From positions 1 through 64,000 of the forward strand of contig JAFYSF010000007.1 of NCBI GenBank assembly GCA_017559505.1: DNA of 64,000 bases. The letters run 5' to 3'. The notes under the pieces are model-generated. The model was not told the DNA's origin, ran no database searches, and worked only from the letters and a program-made list of their open reading frames with translations. This stretch comes from Paludibacteraceae bacterium. GTDB taxonomy: Bacteria; Bacteroidota; Bacteroidia; Bacteroidales; Paludibacteraceae. The position numbers and the translations under genes are program-made. Shown one piece after another: positions 18,308 to 27,635 of the stretch (positions are counted from its first letter, which is position 1; each line of letters opens with the position of its first letter).

Positions 18308-20845
18308 TTATTGTTCATTTGTATCTTGGACTTCAGTTGTTGCTTCAGGTTTAATACCCTCCTCTACAATTGTTTCTGTTTCTTCCTCTATTTCTGTTGC
18401 AACTTTACATACCGATGCAATTTCATCGTTACGTTTGCCAAGATCAATAAGTTTTACACCTTGAGCAGCACGACCGATGACGCTAAGACTTGATACATTC
18501 GTACGTAATGTTACACCTGATTTATTGATTATCATAAGGTCATTGTCGTCATTAACATTTTTAATAGCAACAAGTTTACCTGTTTTCTCAGTGATATTGA
18601 TTGTTTTTACACCTTTACCACCACGGTTTGTTATACGATAATCTTCAAGGTCAGAACGTTTGCCATATCCCAATTCACTAACAACAAGAATATTGTCTTT
18701 TGAATCTTGTGACACTGCAATCATACCAATAACTTCATCTGTTGAGTCGTCTTCATCAAGAGTCATACCACGTACACCAGTTGCTGTACGACCCATTTCA
18801 CGAACTTTTTGTTCATTAAAGCGAATTGCGCGACCATTACGATTAGCCATCAATATTTCGTCATTACCACCAGTCAAAAGTACTTCTATCACTTGGTCAT
18901 CTTCGCGTATAGTGATTGCGTTGACACCATTTTGACGTGGGCGAGAATATGCTTCAAGCGATGTTTTCTTAATAACACCTTGTTTAGTACAGAATACGAG
19001 GTAATGTGATTGGTTAAACTCTGTATCTTGCAATTGTTTTACATGTACAAATGCGTTTACTTTATCATCTGAATCTATATTCAACACATTTTGTATTGCA
19101 CGACCTTTGCTAGCTTTATTTCCTTCTGGAATTTGATATACTTTTAACCAATAGCAACGTCCTTTTTGAGTAAAGAACATCATTGTAGAGTGCATTGATG
19201 CCGAATAGATATATTCAATAAAGTCCTCTTCTCTTGAGCTACTTCCCTTAGAACCTACTCCGCCACGATTTTGCGTACGAAACTCTGCAAGTGGTGTGCG
19301 CTTAATATATCCAAGGTAAGAAATAGTGATAACCATTTCATCATCAGCGTAGAAGTCTTCTGGATTAAACTCTTCGCTTGCATAGATAATTTCAGTACGA
19401 CGATTATCTCCGTATTTATCTTTAAGTTCAAGAAGTTCGTTTTGGATTATTTCCATACGGCGTTCTACTCTTGCAAGAATATCTTTCAAGTCTTCAATGC
19501 GTTTCAAGAGTTCTTCATATTCAAGGCGAAGTTTGTCTTGTTCCATGCCTGTAAGTTGTCGGAGTTTCAATTCTACTATATAGGCAGCTTGACGTTCCGA
19601 CAATCCAAATCTTTCCATTAAGCGTGTTTTAGCCTCTTCAGGAGTTTTAGAATCACGAATAATGCGGATAGCTTCATCAAGGTTATCAAGAATAATCATG
19701 CAGCCCTCAAGTAATTCAGCGCGTTCTTCTGCTTTGCGAAGCTCAAATTTTGTACGACGAGTAACAACCTCATGACGATGATCAACAAAATGACGTATCA
19801 AATCTTTGAGATTAAGCGTCATAGGACGACCTTTAACAAGAGCAATATTATTTACGCTGAATGATGATTGTAATGCTGTATATTTGAATAATTTATTGAT
19901 AACAACTTGTGGGTTTGCATCTCTCTTAACGTCAACAACAATACGCATACCTTGACGGTCTGACTCATCATTAACATTAGCAATGCCTTCAACTTTCTTT
20001 TCAATGGCAAGGTCGGCAATATTTTTAATCAACTCTGATTTGTTGACCATATAAGGAATTTCAGAGATGATAATTTTATCATTGCCTTTCTCGTTGTTTT
20101 CAATATCGTATTTAGCACGAATAACTATGCGACCACGACCAGTTTCAAAAGCCTCTTTTACGCCAGCATAACCATATATATAGCCACCGGTTGGGAAATC
20201 AGGGGCTTTGATATATTGCATCAATTCCGATATTTCTATTTCGTTGTTGTTGATATATGCTACAGTTGCATCCACTACTTCCGAGAGATTATGTGGAGCC
20301 ATATTTGTAGCCATACCTACAGCAATACCTGATGATCCATTAACTAAAAGGTTAGGCAAACGTGTAGGCAATACAACAGGTTCTTTTGTTGTCTCGTCGA
20401 AGTTAGGAGTAAAGTCAACTGTATCTTTTTCGATATCTTTGAGCATCTCTTCTGCAATTTTTTGCAAACGTGCCTCTGTATAACGCATAGCTGCAGGACC
20501 ATCACCATCCACTGAACCAAAATTACCTTGTGGATCAACAAGTGGATAGCGCAAAGACCATGTTTGAGCCATACGCACCAATGTCATATAAATAGATGAG
20601 TCACCATGTGGGTGATATTTACCCATAACTTCACCAACAATACGAGCAGATTTTTTGTATGGTTTGTCTGATGTATTACCCAATTCGTTCATACCAAATA
20701 ATACACGACGGTGTACTGGTTTGAAACCATCACGAACATCAGGCAAAGCACGAGATACGATAACCGACATTGAATAGTCAATATAGGCTTGTCGCATCTG
20801 TTCTTCTACATTAATCTGAATGATTCTTTCGTCTCTATCAATCAT
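18308..20845 (-). CDS. gyrA: DNA gyrase subunit A
   Basis: 845 residues. With GyrB it forms the ATP-driven enzyme that introduces negative supercoils. The breakage-reunion domain has VSRALPDVRDGFKPVHRR, the quinolone region GKYHPHGDSSIYMTLVRMAQ and the catalytic tyrosine in AAMRYTEARL. The C-terminal beta-pinwheel carries QNRGGVGSKG where the E. coli GyrA box is QRRGGKG, and a later TNRGGKGVKT blade. The position equivalent to E. coli Ser83 is Ser; position 87 is Met rather than Asp. The tail is acidic (EIEEETETIVEEGIKPE). ParC could be confused with GyrA, but the box-like motif and length favour GyrA. Confidence 0.95.
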   Translation of the reverse strand: MIDRDERIIQINVEEQMRQAYIDYSMSVIVSRALPDVRDGFKPVHRRVLFGMNELGNTSDKPYKKSARIVGEVMGKYHPHGDSSIYMTLVRMAQTWSLRYPLVDPQGNFGSVDGDGPAAMRYTEARLQKIAEEMLKDIEKDTVDFTPNFDETTKEPVVLPTRLPNLLVNGSSGIAVGMATNMAPHNLSEVVDATVAYINNNEIEISELMQYIKAPDFPTGGYIYGYAGVKEAFETGRGRIVIRAKYDIENNEKGNDKIIISEIPYMVNKSELIKNIADLAIEKKVEGIANVNDESDRQGMRIVVDVKRDANPQVVINKLFKYTALQSSFSVNNIALVKGRPMTLNLKDLIRHFVDHRHEVVTRRTKFELRKAEERAELLEGCMIILDNLDEAIRIIRDSKTPEEAKTRLMERFGLSERQAAYIVELKLRQLTGMEQDKLRLEYEELLKRIEDLKDILARVERRMEIIQNELLELKDKYGDNRRTEIIYASEEFNPEDFYADDEMVITISYLGYIKRTPLAEFRTQNRGGVGSKGSSSREEDFIEYIYSASMHSTMMFFTQKGRCYWLKVYQIPEGNKASKGRAIQNVLNIDSDDKVNAFVHVKQLQDTEFNQSHYLVFCTKQGVIKKTSLEAYSRPRQNGVNAITIREDDQVIEVLLTGGNDEILMANRNGRAIRFNEQKVREMGRTATGVRGMTLDEDDSTDEVIGMIAVSQDSKDNILVVSELGYGKRSDLEDYRITNRGGKGVKTINITEKTGKLVAIKNVNDDNDLMIINKSGVTLRTNVSSLSVIGRAAQGVKLIDLGKRNDEIASVCKVATEIEEETETIVEEGIKPEATTEVQDTNEQ

Positions 20846-21170
20846 AAAATTTACTTAAAATTATCTTGTCTTTTTTGATTTTATAGGCTTGATACGACAA
20901 GAATATACCAAGCCCAAAAACTTTATAAAGTTACGATTTTTTTCTGGAATATACAAATTTTACGAGCTATTTTTTGTAATCACTAAACTTTTGATTTTCA
21001 AATAATTTTACTTTTAGTAAAATAAAACACCTCTTATTTTCGATTTTAAGACGATTTAAGCGACTTTTATTTTTCTTATTTTTGATTTGGTGACTGTAAA
21101 AAAATACAAAAATGGCTCTATTTTGCATTTAGAGCCATTTTAAGAGGGTTTTATGTTTTTATCATTAATA
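20846..21170. other. Gene-free gap upstream of gyrA
   Basis: AT-rich. It holds the gyrA leader (no exact TAnnTTTG box; TAAAATTTG near 20952-20960 is one base too long) and, at its right end, the terminator of the XRE gene (21102-21139). Nothing else was recognised. Confidence 0.5.
21102..21139 (-). terminator. Terminator behind the XRE regulator gene
   Basis: AATGGCTCT (21111-21119) and AGAGCCATT (21131-21139) with an 11-base loop. On the minus strand the stem is followed by TTTTGTATTTTT. Confidence 0.8.
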
Positions 21171-21629
21171 CTACTTGTTAAATTCTTCAAAAGAACCATC
21201 ATCATATAGCAGAATCACCTTTTTTATACTTTTATTTGTGCTAATTTTAGGTGTAGGCACATCAGGTTGTTCTGTTGTTGTCTTTTCTTCGGTTTTATTA
21301 GGCAATTCAGCTATATATACCGCCTCATATTCATTAACGACAGGCTGATTTGAGTCTTTTGCCTCTATATCTTCATCTAATTCATCAAATAAAGAACAGT
21401 CTTTAATGTTAGATTCTATTTTGACAGGTGCATCACTGGTGCCAAAAATCAACCAATTCACATCTACATCTGGAAAATGTTGCTTGATTTTTTCAACAAG
21501 TGATAAAGTTGGTTGTGTACGACCTGTTTTGATACTTGAAATAGAAGCTCGACTAACACCAATTTTGTCAGCAAATTCGGTTGGTGTAAGTTGTTGGTTT
21601 TCTATGAATGTAAAAATTCTATTTACCAT
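21171..21629 (-). CDS. XRE-family helix-turn-helix regulator
   Basis: 152 residues from ATG 21629 (MVNRIFTFIENQQLTPTEFADK). An N-terminal lambda-repressor-type HTH is clear: TPTEFADKIGVSRASISSIKTGRTQPTLSLVEKI (about 14-47), then DVDVNWLIFGTSD, a tail shared by a Bacteroidota branch of these regulators. The rest is acidic and probably flexible, ending in IKKVILLYDDGSFEEF. The open frame reaches 21731, but the extra 34 codons cover the promoter. The promoter's -7 box sits inside one of several palindromes TTACAWWTGTAA that continue through the gene-free region behind it, so autoregulation is likely. The target genes are not known. Confidence 0.8.
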   Translation of the reverse strand: MVNRIFTFIENQQLTPTEFADKIGVSRASISSIKTGRTQPTLSLVEKIKQHFPDVDVNWLIFGTSDAPVKIESNIKDCSLFDELDEDIEAKDSNQPVVNEYEAVYIAELPNKTEEKTTTEQPDVPTPKISTNKSIKKVILLYDDGSFEEFNK

Positions 21630-21685
21630 AATATTTATTTGAGAATAGAAGAAGTTTATATCAAAATGTAAATGTAAATTAGAGA

Positions 21686-22207
21686 TTACAAATGTATAAC
21701 ATTTTTTCGAATCTACAAAATTAAAATACAAAAATATTTTACAATATTAATTTACATTTGTAATCTGCAAATAATACATAAAATAGCCCCCTCTTAACTA
21801 AACCATTATGCTATAATCACATAAATAAGCCCTAAATATTGAAAGTATAAGTTTATATTTTATGACTTAAATCAATAAGAAATCAAAGAGTTATATCTAC
21901 ATAAATGCCAATATTGAGTAAAAATCAGGTAAGTAACCAAAATCCACACTACAAACTTAAATAAAATAATTAAATAATATTTATAATTAACTGATTTATA
22001 GTATATATACGTTTTGTAAAAATCAAGTGTTAAATGGTTGTGTTTATTGTTGTTTACAAATGTAAATACACAGAGACAAACATCATTACAACTACCCTAC
22101 TTCTTTTGTTGAGGTGATGTTTTTATATGTAAATATTACAAATGTAAAATCAAAATACTTCAGCTATCTATTTACATTTGTATAATCATTGTATTTTACA
22201 GATGTTG
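21686..22207. promoter_or_regulatory. Array of 12-14 base palindromes, probable XRE operators
   Basis: Sites: TTACAAATGTAT 21686-21697; TTACATTTGTAA 21752-21763 (perfect); TTTACAAATGTAAA 22053-22066 (perfect over 14); TTACAAATGTAA 22136-22147 (perfect); TTACATTTGTAT 22172-22183; TTACAGATGTTG 22196-22207 (weak). Each of the five clear sites contains TACATTTG on one strand, which itself matches the -7 promoter consensus, so a bound protein would block promoter recognition. Confidence 0.6.
21689..21718 (-). promoter_or_regulatory. Promoter of the XRE gene
   Basis: On the minus strand: TTG (21718-21716), 19 bases, TACATTTG (21696-21689). The -7 box lies within the first palindrome. Confidence 0.65.
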
Positions 22208-22217
22208 ATATATGCAT

Positions 22218-22248
22218 ACAAAAAAGGACTACCCTATAAGGATAGTCC
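22218..22248 (-). terminator. Terminator behind the zinc-ribbon gene
   Basis: GGACTACCCT (22226-22235) and AGGATAGTCC (22239-22248) pair with one mismatch; the minus strand continues TTTTTTGT. Confidence 0.75.
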
Positions 22249-22295
22249 AAACCAATATCTATTTTAATTATGATAAATAGAATTTTCTTCTTTTA

Positions 22296-23060
22296 TTATA
22301 ATGCAGACTCCTCGTTGATATTTGAGTCAACCAAAATACGTCCACAATATTCACATACGATGATTTTTTTACGCATACGGATATCAAGTTGACGTTGAGG
22401 TGGAATTTTGTTGAAGCAACCACCACATGCATCACGCTCTACTGTTACTACAGCAAGACCATTACGTGCATTTTTGCGGATACGTTTGAATGCTGTCAAA
22501 AGGCGTGGTTCAATAAGAGTTTCCAATTCTTTTGATTTAAGAAGAAGGTTTTCTTCTTCTTGTTTAGTTTCAGCAACGATTTCGCTAAGCTCTTCTTTCT
22601 TTTGTTTGAGGTCTATTTGACGCTCACTAAGACGTTCTTCAGCGCCAGCCAACTCTTCTGTTTTAGCTTTTATCTCTTTGTTGAAATCATTGATATGTTT
22701 TTCGCAGAGTTCAATTTCGAGGTTTTGGAATTCTACCTCTTTTGTAAGAGCATCAAATTCGCGATTATTGCGAACATTGTTTTTCTCTTCCTCTTTTTTA
22801 GCAATTTTAGCACGAGCCTCTTCGATAGCATTTTTTCTATCAGAAATATTTTGACTGAGAGTTTTTAGGTCGTTTTGACATTTCTCAATACGAGTTTTAA
22901 GACCGGCTACTTCATCTTCAAGATCTTGAACTTCCAATGGCAACTCACCACGGACAGTACGAATCTTATCAATTTCAGAAACAACCATTTGTAGATTGTA
23001 GAGTGCACGAAGACGTTCCTCTACAGAAATTTCTTTAGTTTCAATGTTTTTTTCTGACAT
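22296..23060 (-). CDS. Coiled-coil protein with C4 zinc ribbon
   Basis: 254 residues. About residues 20-190 form a long charged antiparallel coiled coil; the end is a zinc ribbon with CGGC and CEYC pairs (CGGCFNKIPPQRQLD then IIVCEYCGRILV). This is the family often annotated C4-type zinc ribbon domain protein, structurally characterised in other phyla and suspected of binding nucleic acid. It lies 39 bases downstream of the Nif3-like gene on the same strand, a pairing conserved across many bacteria, so a shared but still undefined task is likely. Confidence 0.85.
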   Translation of the reverse strand: MSEKNIETKEISVEERLRALYNLQMVVSEIDKIRTVRGELPLEVQDLEDEVAGLKTRIEKCQNDLKTLSQNISDRKNAIEEARAKIAKKEEEKNNVRNNREFDALTKEVEFQNLEIELCEKHINDFNKEIKAKTEELAGAEERLSERQIDLKQKKEELSEIVAETKQEEENLLLKSKELETLIEPRLLTAFKRIRKNARNGLAVVTVERDACGGCFNKIPPQRQLDIRMRKKIIVCEYCGRILVDSNINEESAL

Positions 23061-23099
23061 ATAATCTATACTTTTTTAATGTTATTTCTATTTATCTAT

Positions 23100-24215
23100 T
23101 TAATAATCAGACCTATAATAGTTCTCAGTAGGACTTTTATCAGAGTCTGCCATTAAGATTGCAAAGTTAATAAAATTTTTTGAAAGTTGTTCATAAAAAA
23201 TCTCTTTTATGCACTGTTCCGATTCAAAATGTCCAATATCTGCAATAACAATCTGATTTTCAGTATTAAAGAAATCATGATATTTTACATCTGCTGTAAT
23301 ATAAATCTCAGCTCCTTGTGCCATTGCTCTGGGTATAAACTCAGCTCCCGATCCTCCACATAATGCCACTTTAGATATCATGCGGTCTGATAATTTGGTA
23401 TGTCTAACAAAATCAATTTGCAAATTCCTACAAATATAACTCATCACATCCCTCTCATTTATAGGCTCTTCCAATTCTCCAATACAACCCAACCCCAACT
23501 GATTATACTCATTTTCCAAAGGCAATATATCAACAGCAGGCTCTTCGTATGGATGAGCAGAATGAAGCTCTGCAACCACTCTATTTAATCTATTCTTTGG
23601 CACTATCATCTCTATTCTAACCTCTGGTTCTGTATGCAATTCATCTATTGCGCCTACAAATGGATTGCATCCCTCACTAGCTCTGAAAGTCCCATAACCA
23701 TCTGAATTATAAGAACAACTATCATAATTTCCAATCCTTCCAGCACCTGCATTCCACATAGCCTGACGCACTTTATCGCTATGCAACTGTGGTGCGTATG
23801 TTACTATTTTATATAAATAATTCTCCTCTGGAGCCAGCACATGTATATTTTTCAGACCCAATTTTTGAGCTATACGAAAGTTTACCCCACCAAGACATTT
23901 ATCCATATTCGTATGAGCAGAATATAGCACAATATCATGTCGTATAGCCTTTATAATCACACGTTCTATATAGCTCCTACCAGTAAGTCTTTTCACACCC
24001 CTAAAAATCAATGGATGATGTGATATAATCAAATTTGCACCTCTACTAATAGCCTCATCTATAGTAGCTTCAGTAATATCAACACACAAAAGCACCGCCT
24101 TAACCACTTGCTCTGGATTACCCACTTGCACACCACTATTATCCCACGACTCCTGATAACTCAATGGAGCCATCTGCTCAATACAGGCAATAATTTCGCT
24201 TATTTTTGTCTTCAT
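23100..24215 (-). CDS. Nif3-like dinuclear metal centre protein
   Basis: 371 residues, the long form in which a PII/CutA-like domain (about 130-230) is inserted into the Nif3 fold. Metal ligands are visible: LIISHHPLIFRG near residue 65, YSAHTNMD near 100, and GHFESEQ near the C-terminus. The family forms hexameric rings; proposed roles include GTP cyclohydrolase I type activity, but the function is not settled. It is the first gene of a two-gene unit with the zinc-ribbon protein, driven by the box at 24239-24246. Confidence 0.88.
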   Translation of the reverse strand: MKTKISEIIACIEQMAPLSYQESWDNSGVQVGNPEQVVKAVLLCVDITEATIDEAISRGANLIISHHPLIFRGVKRLTGRSYIERVIIKAIRHDIVLYSAHTNMDKCLGGVNFRIAQKLGLKNIHVLAPEENYLYKIVTYAPQLHSDKVRQAMWNAGAGRIGNYDSCSYNSDGYGTFRASEGCNPFVGAIDELHTEPEVRIEMIVPKNRLNRVVAELHSAHPYEEPAVDILPLENEYNQLGLGCIGELEEPINERDVMSYICRNLQIDFVRHTKLSDRMISKVALCGGSGAEFIPRAMAQGAEIYITADVKYHDFFNTENQIVIADIGHFESEQCIKEIFYEQLSKNFINFAILMADSDKSPTENYYRSDY

Positions 24216-24238
24216 ATCTTAACTTTGAATTTATATCA

Positions 24239-24246
24239 CAAAGTTA
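24239..24246 (-). promoter_or_regulatory. -7 box of the Nif3/zinc-ribbon unit
   Basis: TAACTTTG on the minus strand, 23 bases before the start codon. Confidence 0.6.
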
Positions 24247-24429
24247 GCATTATTTTTCCAAAAATACAAATTTTAGTCATTGATATTAGAAAAAACAGAT
24301 TCTAAATAGTAAATTAAGAATAATTTTGACTAGTTTTTTAGGGATTTTTTCACTATTTTGAGGGTATTTTTGCTTTAACTAAAAAAGTAATCGTTTGATT
24401 TATAGCACAATAATAAAACAGAAAGTCGT

Positions 24430-24631
24430 AACTTTACAACTCCAAAATACTTGCAAAGTTTGCAAAGTCAATTAACAAATTGATTTTCTTACGATTATAT
24501 GAATGTAATTTTATAACTTTGCAAATGTTTGAATAGCAAATCTCCTTAATAATCAAACGATTAGCACAACTTTGCAACTTTGCAATTGCAAAGTTGGGTT
24601 CTGTATTGTTCAATTTGCTACAACTTTGCAA
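24430..24631. repeat. Array of AACTTTGCAA decamers
   Basis: Plus copies at 24515-24524, 24568-24577, 24576-24585 and 24622-24631. Minus copies at 24451-24460 and 24586-24595, with 9/10 matches at 24460-24469 (minus) and 24430-24439 (plus). The pair 24575-24596 forms a perfect 22-base palindrome with arms CAACTTTGCAA. Confidence 0.65.
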
Positions 24632-24716
24632 ATTTTGTAAGTAAGGTATGAGAAAGTGTCTGTTTTCTTCGGTGCAGTTTGCTTGCACCTTGCTTGATGT
24701 AAGGAAGGATATACTC

Positions 24717-24748
24717 AAAAAAAAGTTCCTCACAATATAGTAAGGAAC
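24717..24748 (-). terminator. Terminator behind res
   Basis: GTTCCTCAC (24725-24733) and GTAAGGAAC (24740-24748) pair with one mismatch; TTTTTTTTG follows on the minus strand. Confidence 0.7.
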
Positions 24749-24765
24749 CCAAAAAACTAAGATGT

Positions 24766-27633
24766 TTAAGCAAACAAATCGCCAGTTAAAGATGACAAAG
24801 AAACTTTACTCAATCGTGCAATATCCTCAAATGTTGCTCCATTCTGATAATAACTATAGAAATTATCTTCACTTAAAAGTAAATATTCCCATTCTCTATT
24901 CATTCTATCTTCTGCCTTTAACTGATTGATTTTTTTGCACCATTCAATACTTGCAATACGCTTACGACGAACATTAACATCCTTTATATCCCTATTACTT
25001 TTTGTTTCAAGGATAAATATTTTATCTTTAGTGCAAACCATAAAATCAGGATGATATGATGCCAATAGTCCATCTTCTCTCAAGTAAAATATTGTTGCAA
25101 AAACATGCTGACTTTCACTTATTTTCAAGAATCTTTCAACATCTGCATCTCTATCCAAAAATTCAGCCATATCTTTTTCAAAGCCGCCTCGATTACTTGG
25201 ATAGCCAATTCGCTCATAAATAACTTTTTGCAATTTGAGAGAGAAACTTTCTCTAATTCGCAAATGTTCAACTGTTGAGAACCAAATCTTTTCAACTTCA
25301 GCTTCTGTTGACATTAGGTTTTCTTGCATCTTATGCACAGCAATACTTATCTCTTTTATAATGTGTTGTGTTACTATACCGTCTTTTGCCAACAATATTT
25401 TCCAATCATTTTCAACAAAAGGATTAAAACTTTGAGAAAATAGTCTTGTACGAATATAAACATCTATTGCGGATATTATCTCTATTTGATTGATTTGCAT
25501 CACTGGCAAATTCTTATGTCTATATCGCCTACTCAAGACTATATTCAACAACTTTTGTAAATATTGATTATAACTAACTGCAGTAAACAAATCAGCTTTT
25601 ACCTCATATTTACCAAATTGTGTTTCTGTCATTACAGCTTGTGAAACAAACACTTCTCCTTCTGTTGCTAAAAATTCACGCAAACGTTCAAGAGTAAAAG
25701 CCTCAAATGGTGCAAGTGTATCAATATCAATAGATGTCGTCTGTATTTCCTCTTCTGCTTCTCGAATGACAAAAGGCCAGAACATATCATACTTCTCATA
25801 ATCATCTTTCAATCCAACTCTTATTATATCGCCCGTAACGGATGACGTAGAAATATCTCTTTCATCAGTACCTGCCAATCCTTCACTAAGCAAATCTTTA
25901 TAGAAATCTATAAACTTAGGATGTTCTATAATTGACAACATATCAATATACGACAATGGTGGTTCTCTACGAACTAATATTCGATTTCTATTTTCTCGTT
26001 TTTCTTCTTCATATTGAGGATCACGCCACATTTGTCGCAAACCACGACCTATTGTTTGCTCCAACAATATAGAAGATTCGCTTGAACGTAATGGTACTAT
26101 AACACAGATGTTATTCACATCAAAACCCTCTCTCAACATCAACACCGAAATTATCACTTTCGGAGTTGCATATTGGTCAACATTAAATAGACGTTCTTTC
26201 ACTCGCTTCCACTCATCTTCTTTCAATTCTCCTTGCTTCGAACTATCTATGCGCAATATATCTTCTTCAGCCAATCCTTCTTCACGCAAAAATTGTTCTA
26301 CAAATGGCGAAACATTAGTATCTTCACACATTATCAACATCTTAGGATATTTAGTCTCATCAATTTTAACAAATCCCTCTTCAAGTGTACGCAATTTTTT
26401 CAATCCAGCTCGCAACATTAAACGCTGACCATCACTAAGCGAAATTACTTTTCTACAATCACGCACAGCATTATAATCAAGGTCTTCTAAGTCAGTCAAT
26501 TCCTTTCTCTTATCCAATAACAAAGTCTTCACCAAGCCTTTTTTCATTGCTGTACTCAAATCAAAATCTACCACTATATGAGGAAAATAATGATAAACTT
26601 TTTTCTTTCCTGTGCCTGTGGTGTCGTATGGCGTTGCCGAAAAGTCTATCTGTACAAATAAACTCTTTCCTCGTCCTATATAACTTAACCCCTTTTGCCA
26701 TTCAACCTCTTGTATTTCGCCATCTACTTTATTTTCATGTATATGGTGCGCTTCATCATTCACTACCATCAAATCAGGCAATGATGCCAAATAATCTAAC
26801 TCATTACCTCTCAAATACTGACGATCGAGAGTATCAAGCTGATTTCCACCAGTCAAACCTGGTCGCACAGGCAATATATCATCTATTATTGCTATTGGAG
26901 AATCTTCATCAACTACATCTTCTTCATTATCACCTTGCATAAACAGATGCCAATTGGTCAAAGCAATCAACCCCTCGCCTGTCACCTTTCGTCCTATGCC
27001 CTCTTCTTTACTCACTACATTAGCTTGTAAAAAAGAGAAAACTTCATGTCGATATGCTGGTGGTATAAACAAATCTTGATTTCTGTAAAAGTCATTTGTG
27101 AAAAAATCTCGCTCGGCAGTTCCTTGCTTCAATCTTCCCATAAATGCATCAAGCAATCTGTCATACACCACCAATCCTGGAGCTACTATCAAAAATCGAG
27201 TTGTATATCGACCTGATTTTTCATCTTCATGACGAGCGTTTAGCATTTGCCATAACAACAAAGCATGCATAACCCAAGTCTTACCCGTACCTGTTGCCAT
27301 CTTCACTGCATATTTGGGAATACTATATTTCTCTTTTGATAAAACAACCATATCAACTTCTGCAATTAAATCGGGAGCAATTTGTGAATAGATATCTATA
27401 ACTTTCTCTACTCGTGCCACTTCATGAAGATATATTACATTCAACAAACTTTGCCTTTGCCCCTCATGAAAGTTCACTCTTCTCTCATCAATATATGGTT
27501 CTGTAAACCAAAATTTCAACAATTCAGCCGTGATAGGTGTAACTTTTTCTAACATTTCGCCCGATGCGAAACTGTCATTCACTATTTCCGACAATCTTTT
27601 TGCCAATTTCAACGATATATCTGGTGTTGCCAT
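24766..27633 (-). CDS. Type III restriction enzyme, helicase/nuclease subunit (Res)
   Basis: 955 residues from ATG 27633, two bases after the mod stop codon; a TTG two codons earlier overlaps that stop. A superfamily 2 helicase: MATGTGKT (motif I, about 112-119), VNDEAHHIH (DEAH, motif II), DFSATPYD (III), VLMLREGFDV, and EQTIGRGLRQMW (VI). The C-terminus has a PD-(D/E)xK nuclease: YHPDFMV then FILETKSN. With Mod it forms the ATP-dependent type III restriction complex, which cuts DNA beside unmodified, appropriately oriented sites. All motifs appear intact. The start spacing implies translational coupling with mod. Confidence 0.9.
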   Translation of the reverse strand: MATPDISLKLAKRLSEIVNDSFASGEMLEKVTPITAELLKFWFTEPYIDERRVNFHEGQRQSLLNVIYLHEVARVEKVIDIYSQIAPDLIAEVDMVVLSKEKYSIPKYAVKMATGTGKTWVMHALLLWQMLNARHEDEKSGRYTTRFLIVAPGLVVYDRLLDAFMGRLKQGTAERDFFTNDFYRNQDLFIPPAYRHEVFSFLQANVVSKEEGIGRKVTGEGLIALTNWHLFMQGDNEEDVVDEDSPIAIIDDILPVRPGLTGGNQLDTLDRQYLRGNELDYLASLPDLMVVNDEAHHIHENKVDGEIQEVEWQKGLSYIGRGKSLFVQIDFSATPYDTTGTGKKKVYHYFPHIVVDFDLSTAMKKGLVKTLLLDKRKELTDLEDLDYNAVRDCRKVISLSDGQRLMLRAGLKKLRTLEEGFVKIDETKYPKMLIMCEDTNVSPFVEQFLREEGLAEEDILRIDSSKQGELKEDEWKRVKERLFNVDQYATPKVIISVLMLREGFDVNNICVIVPLRSSESSILLEQTIGRGLRQMWRDPQYEEEKRENRNRILVRREPPLSYIDMLSIIEHPKFIDFYKDLLSEGLAGTDERDISTSSVTGDIIRVGLKDDYEKYDMFWPFVIREAEEEIQTTSIDIDTLAPFEAFTLERLREFLATEGEVFVSQAVMTETQFGKYEVKADLFTAVSYNQYLQKLLNIVLSRRYRHKNLPVMQINQIEIISAIDVYIRTRLFSQSFNPFVENDWKILLAKDGIVTQHIIKEISIAVHKMQENLMSTEAEVEKIWFSTVEHLRIRESFSLKLQKVIYERIGYPSNRGGFEKDMAEFLDRDADVERFLKISESQHVFATIFYLREDGLLASYHPDFMVCTKDKIFILETKSNRDIKDVNVRRKRIASIEWCKKINQLKAEDRMNREWEYLLLSEDNFYSYYQNGATFEDIARLSKVSLSSLTGDLFA

Positions 27634-27635
27634 AA

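Larger units (their letters stand above)
21630..22295. other. 666-base gene-free region with a palindrome array
   Basis: No open frame with coding character. It holds the XRE promoter (21689-21718), five clear and one weak copy of TTACAWWTGTAA (21686-22207), extra half sites AATGTAAATGTAAATT (21665-21680), and the terminator of the zinc-ribbon gene at 22218-22248. A small RNA between 21770 and 22050 cannot be ruled out. Confidence 0.6.
24216..24765. other. 550-base gene-free region with a decamer array
   Basis: Holds the Nif3 promoter box TAACTTTG (24246-24239, minus), an array of AACTTTGCAA decamers (24430-24631), the 17-mer GCTTGCACCTTGCTTGA (24681-24697) shared with 5628-5644 and 40208-40224, and the terminator of the res gene. 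A 99-codon frame here merely translates the repeats. Confidence 0.55.

Noticed and set aside
21765..22050. Replication origin in the AT-rich region near the XRE gene
   Set aside because: No DnaA boxes (TTATCCACA) and no dnaA, dnaN or gidA nearby; the palindromes fit a regulator better.
24434..24733. 99-codon minus-strand frame in the gap behind res
   Set aside because: It translates the AACTTTGCAA array (KLQSC-type peptide repeats) and overlaps a terminator; no family resemblance.
21630..24765. CRISPR array at either motif cluster
   Set aside because: Repeats are 10-14 bases, irregularly spaced, in both orientations, with no spacers of constant length and no cas genes.
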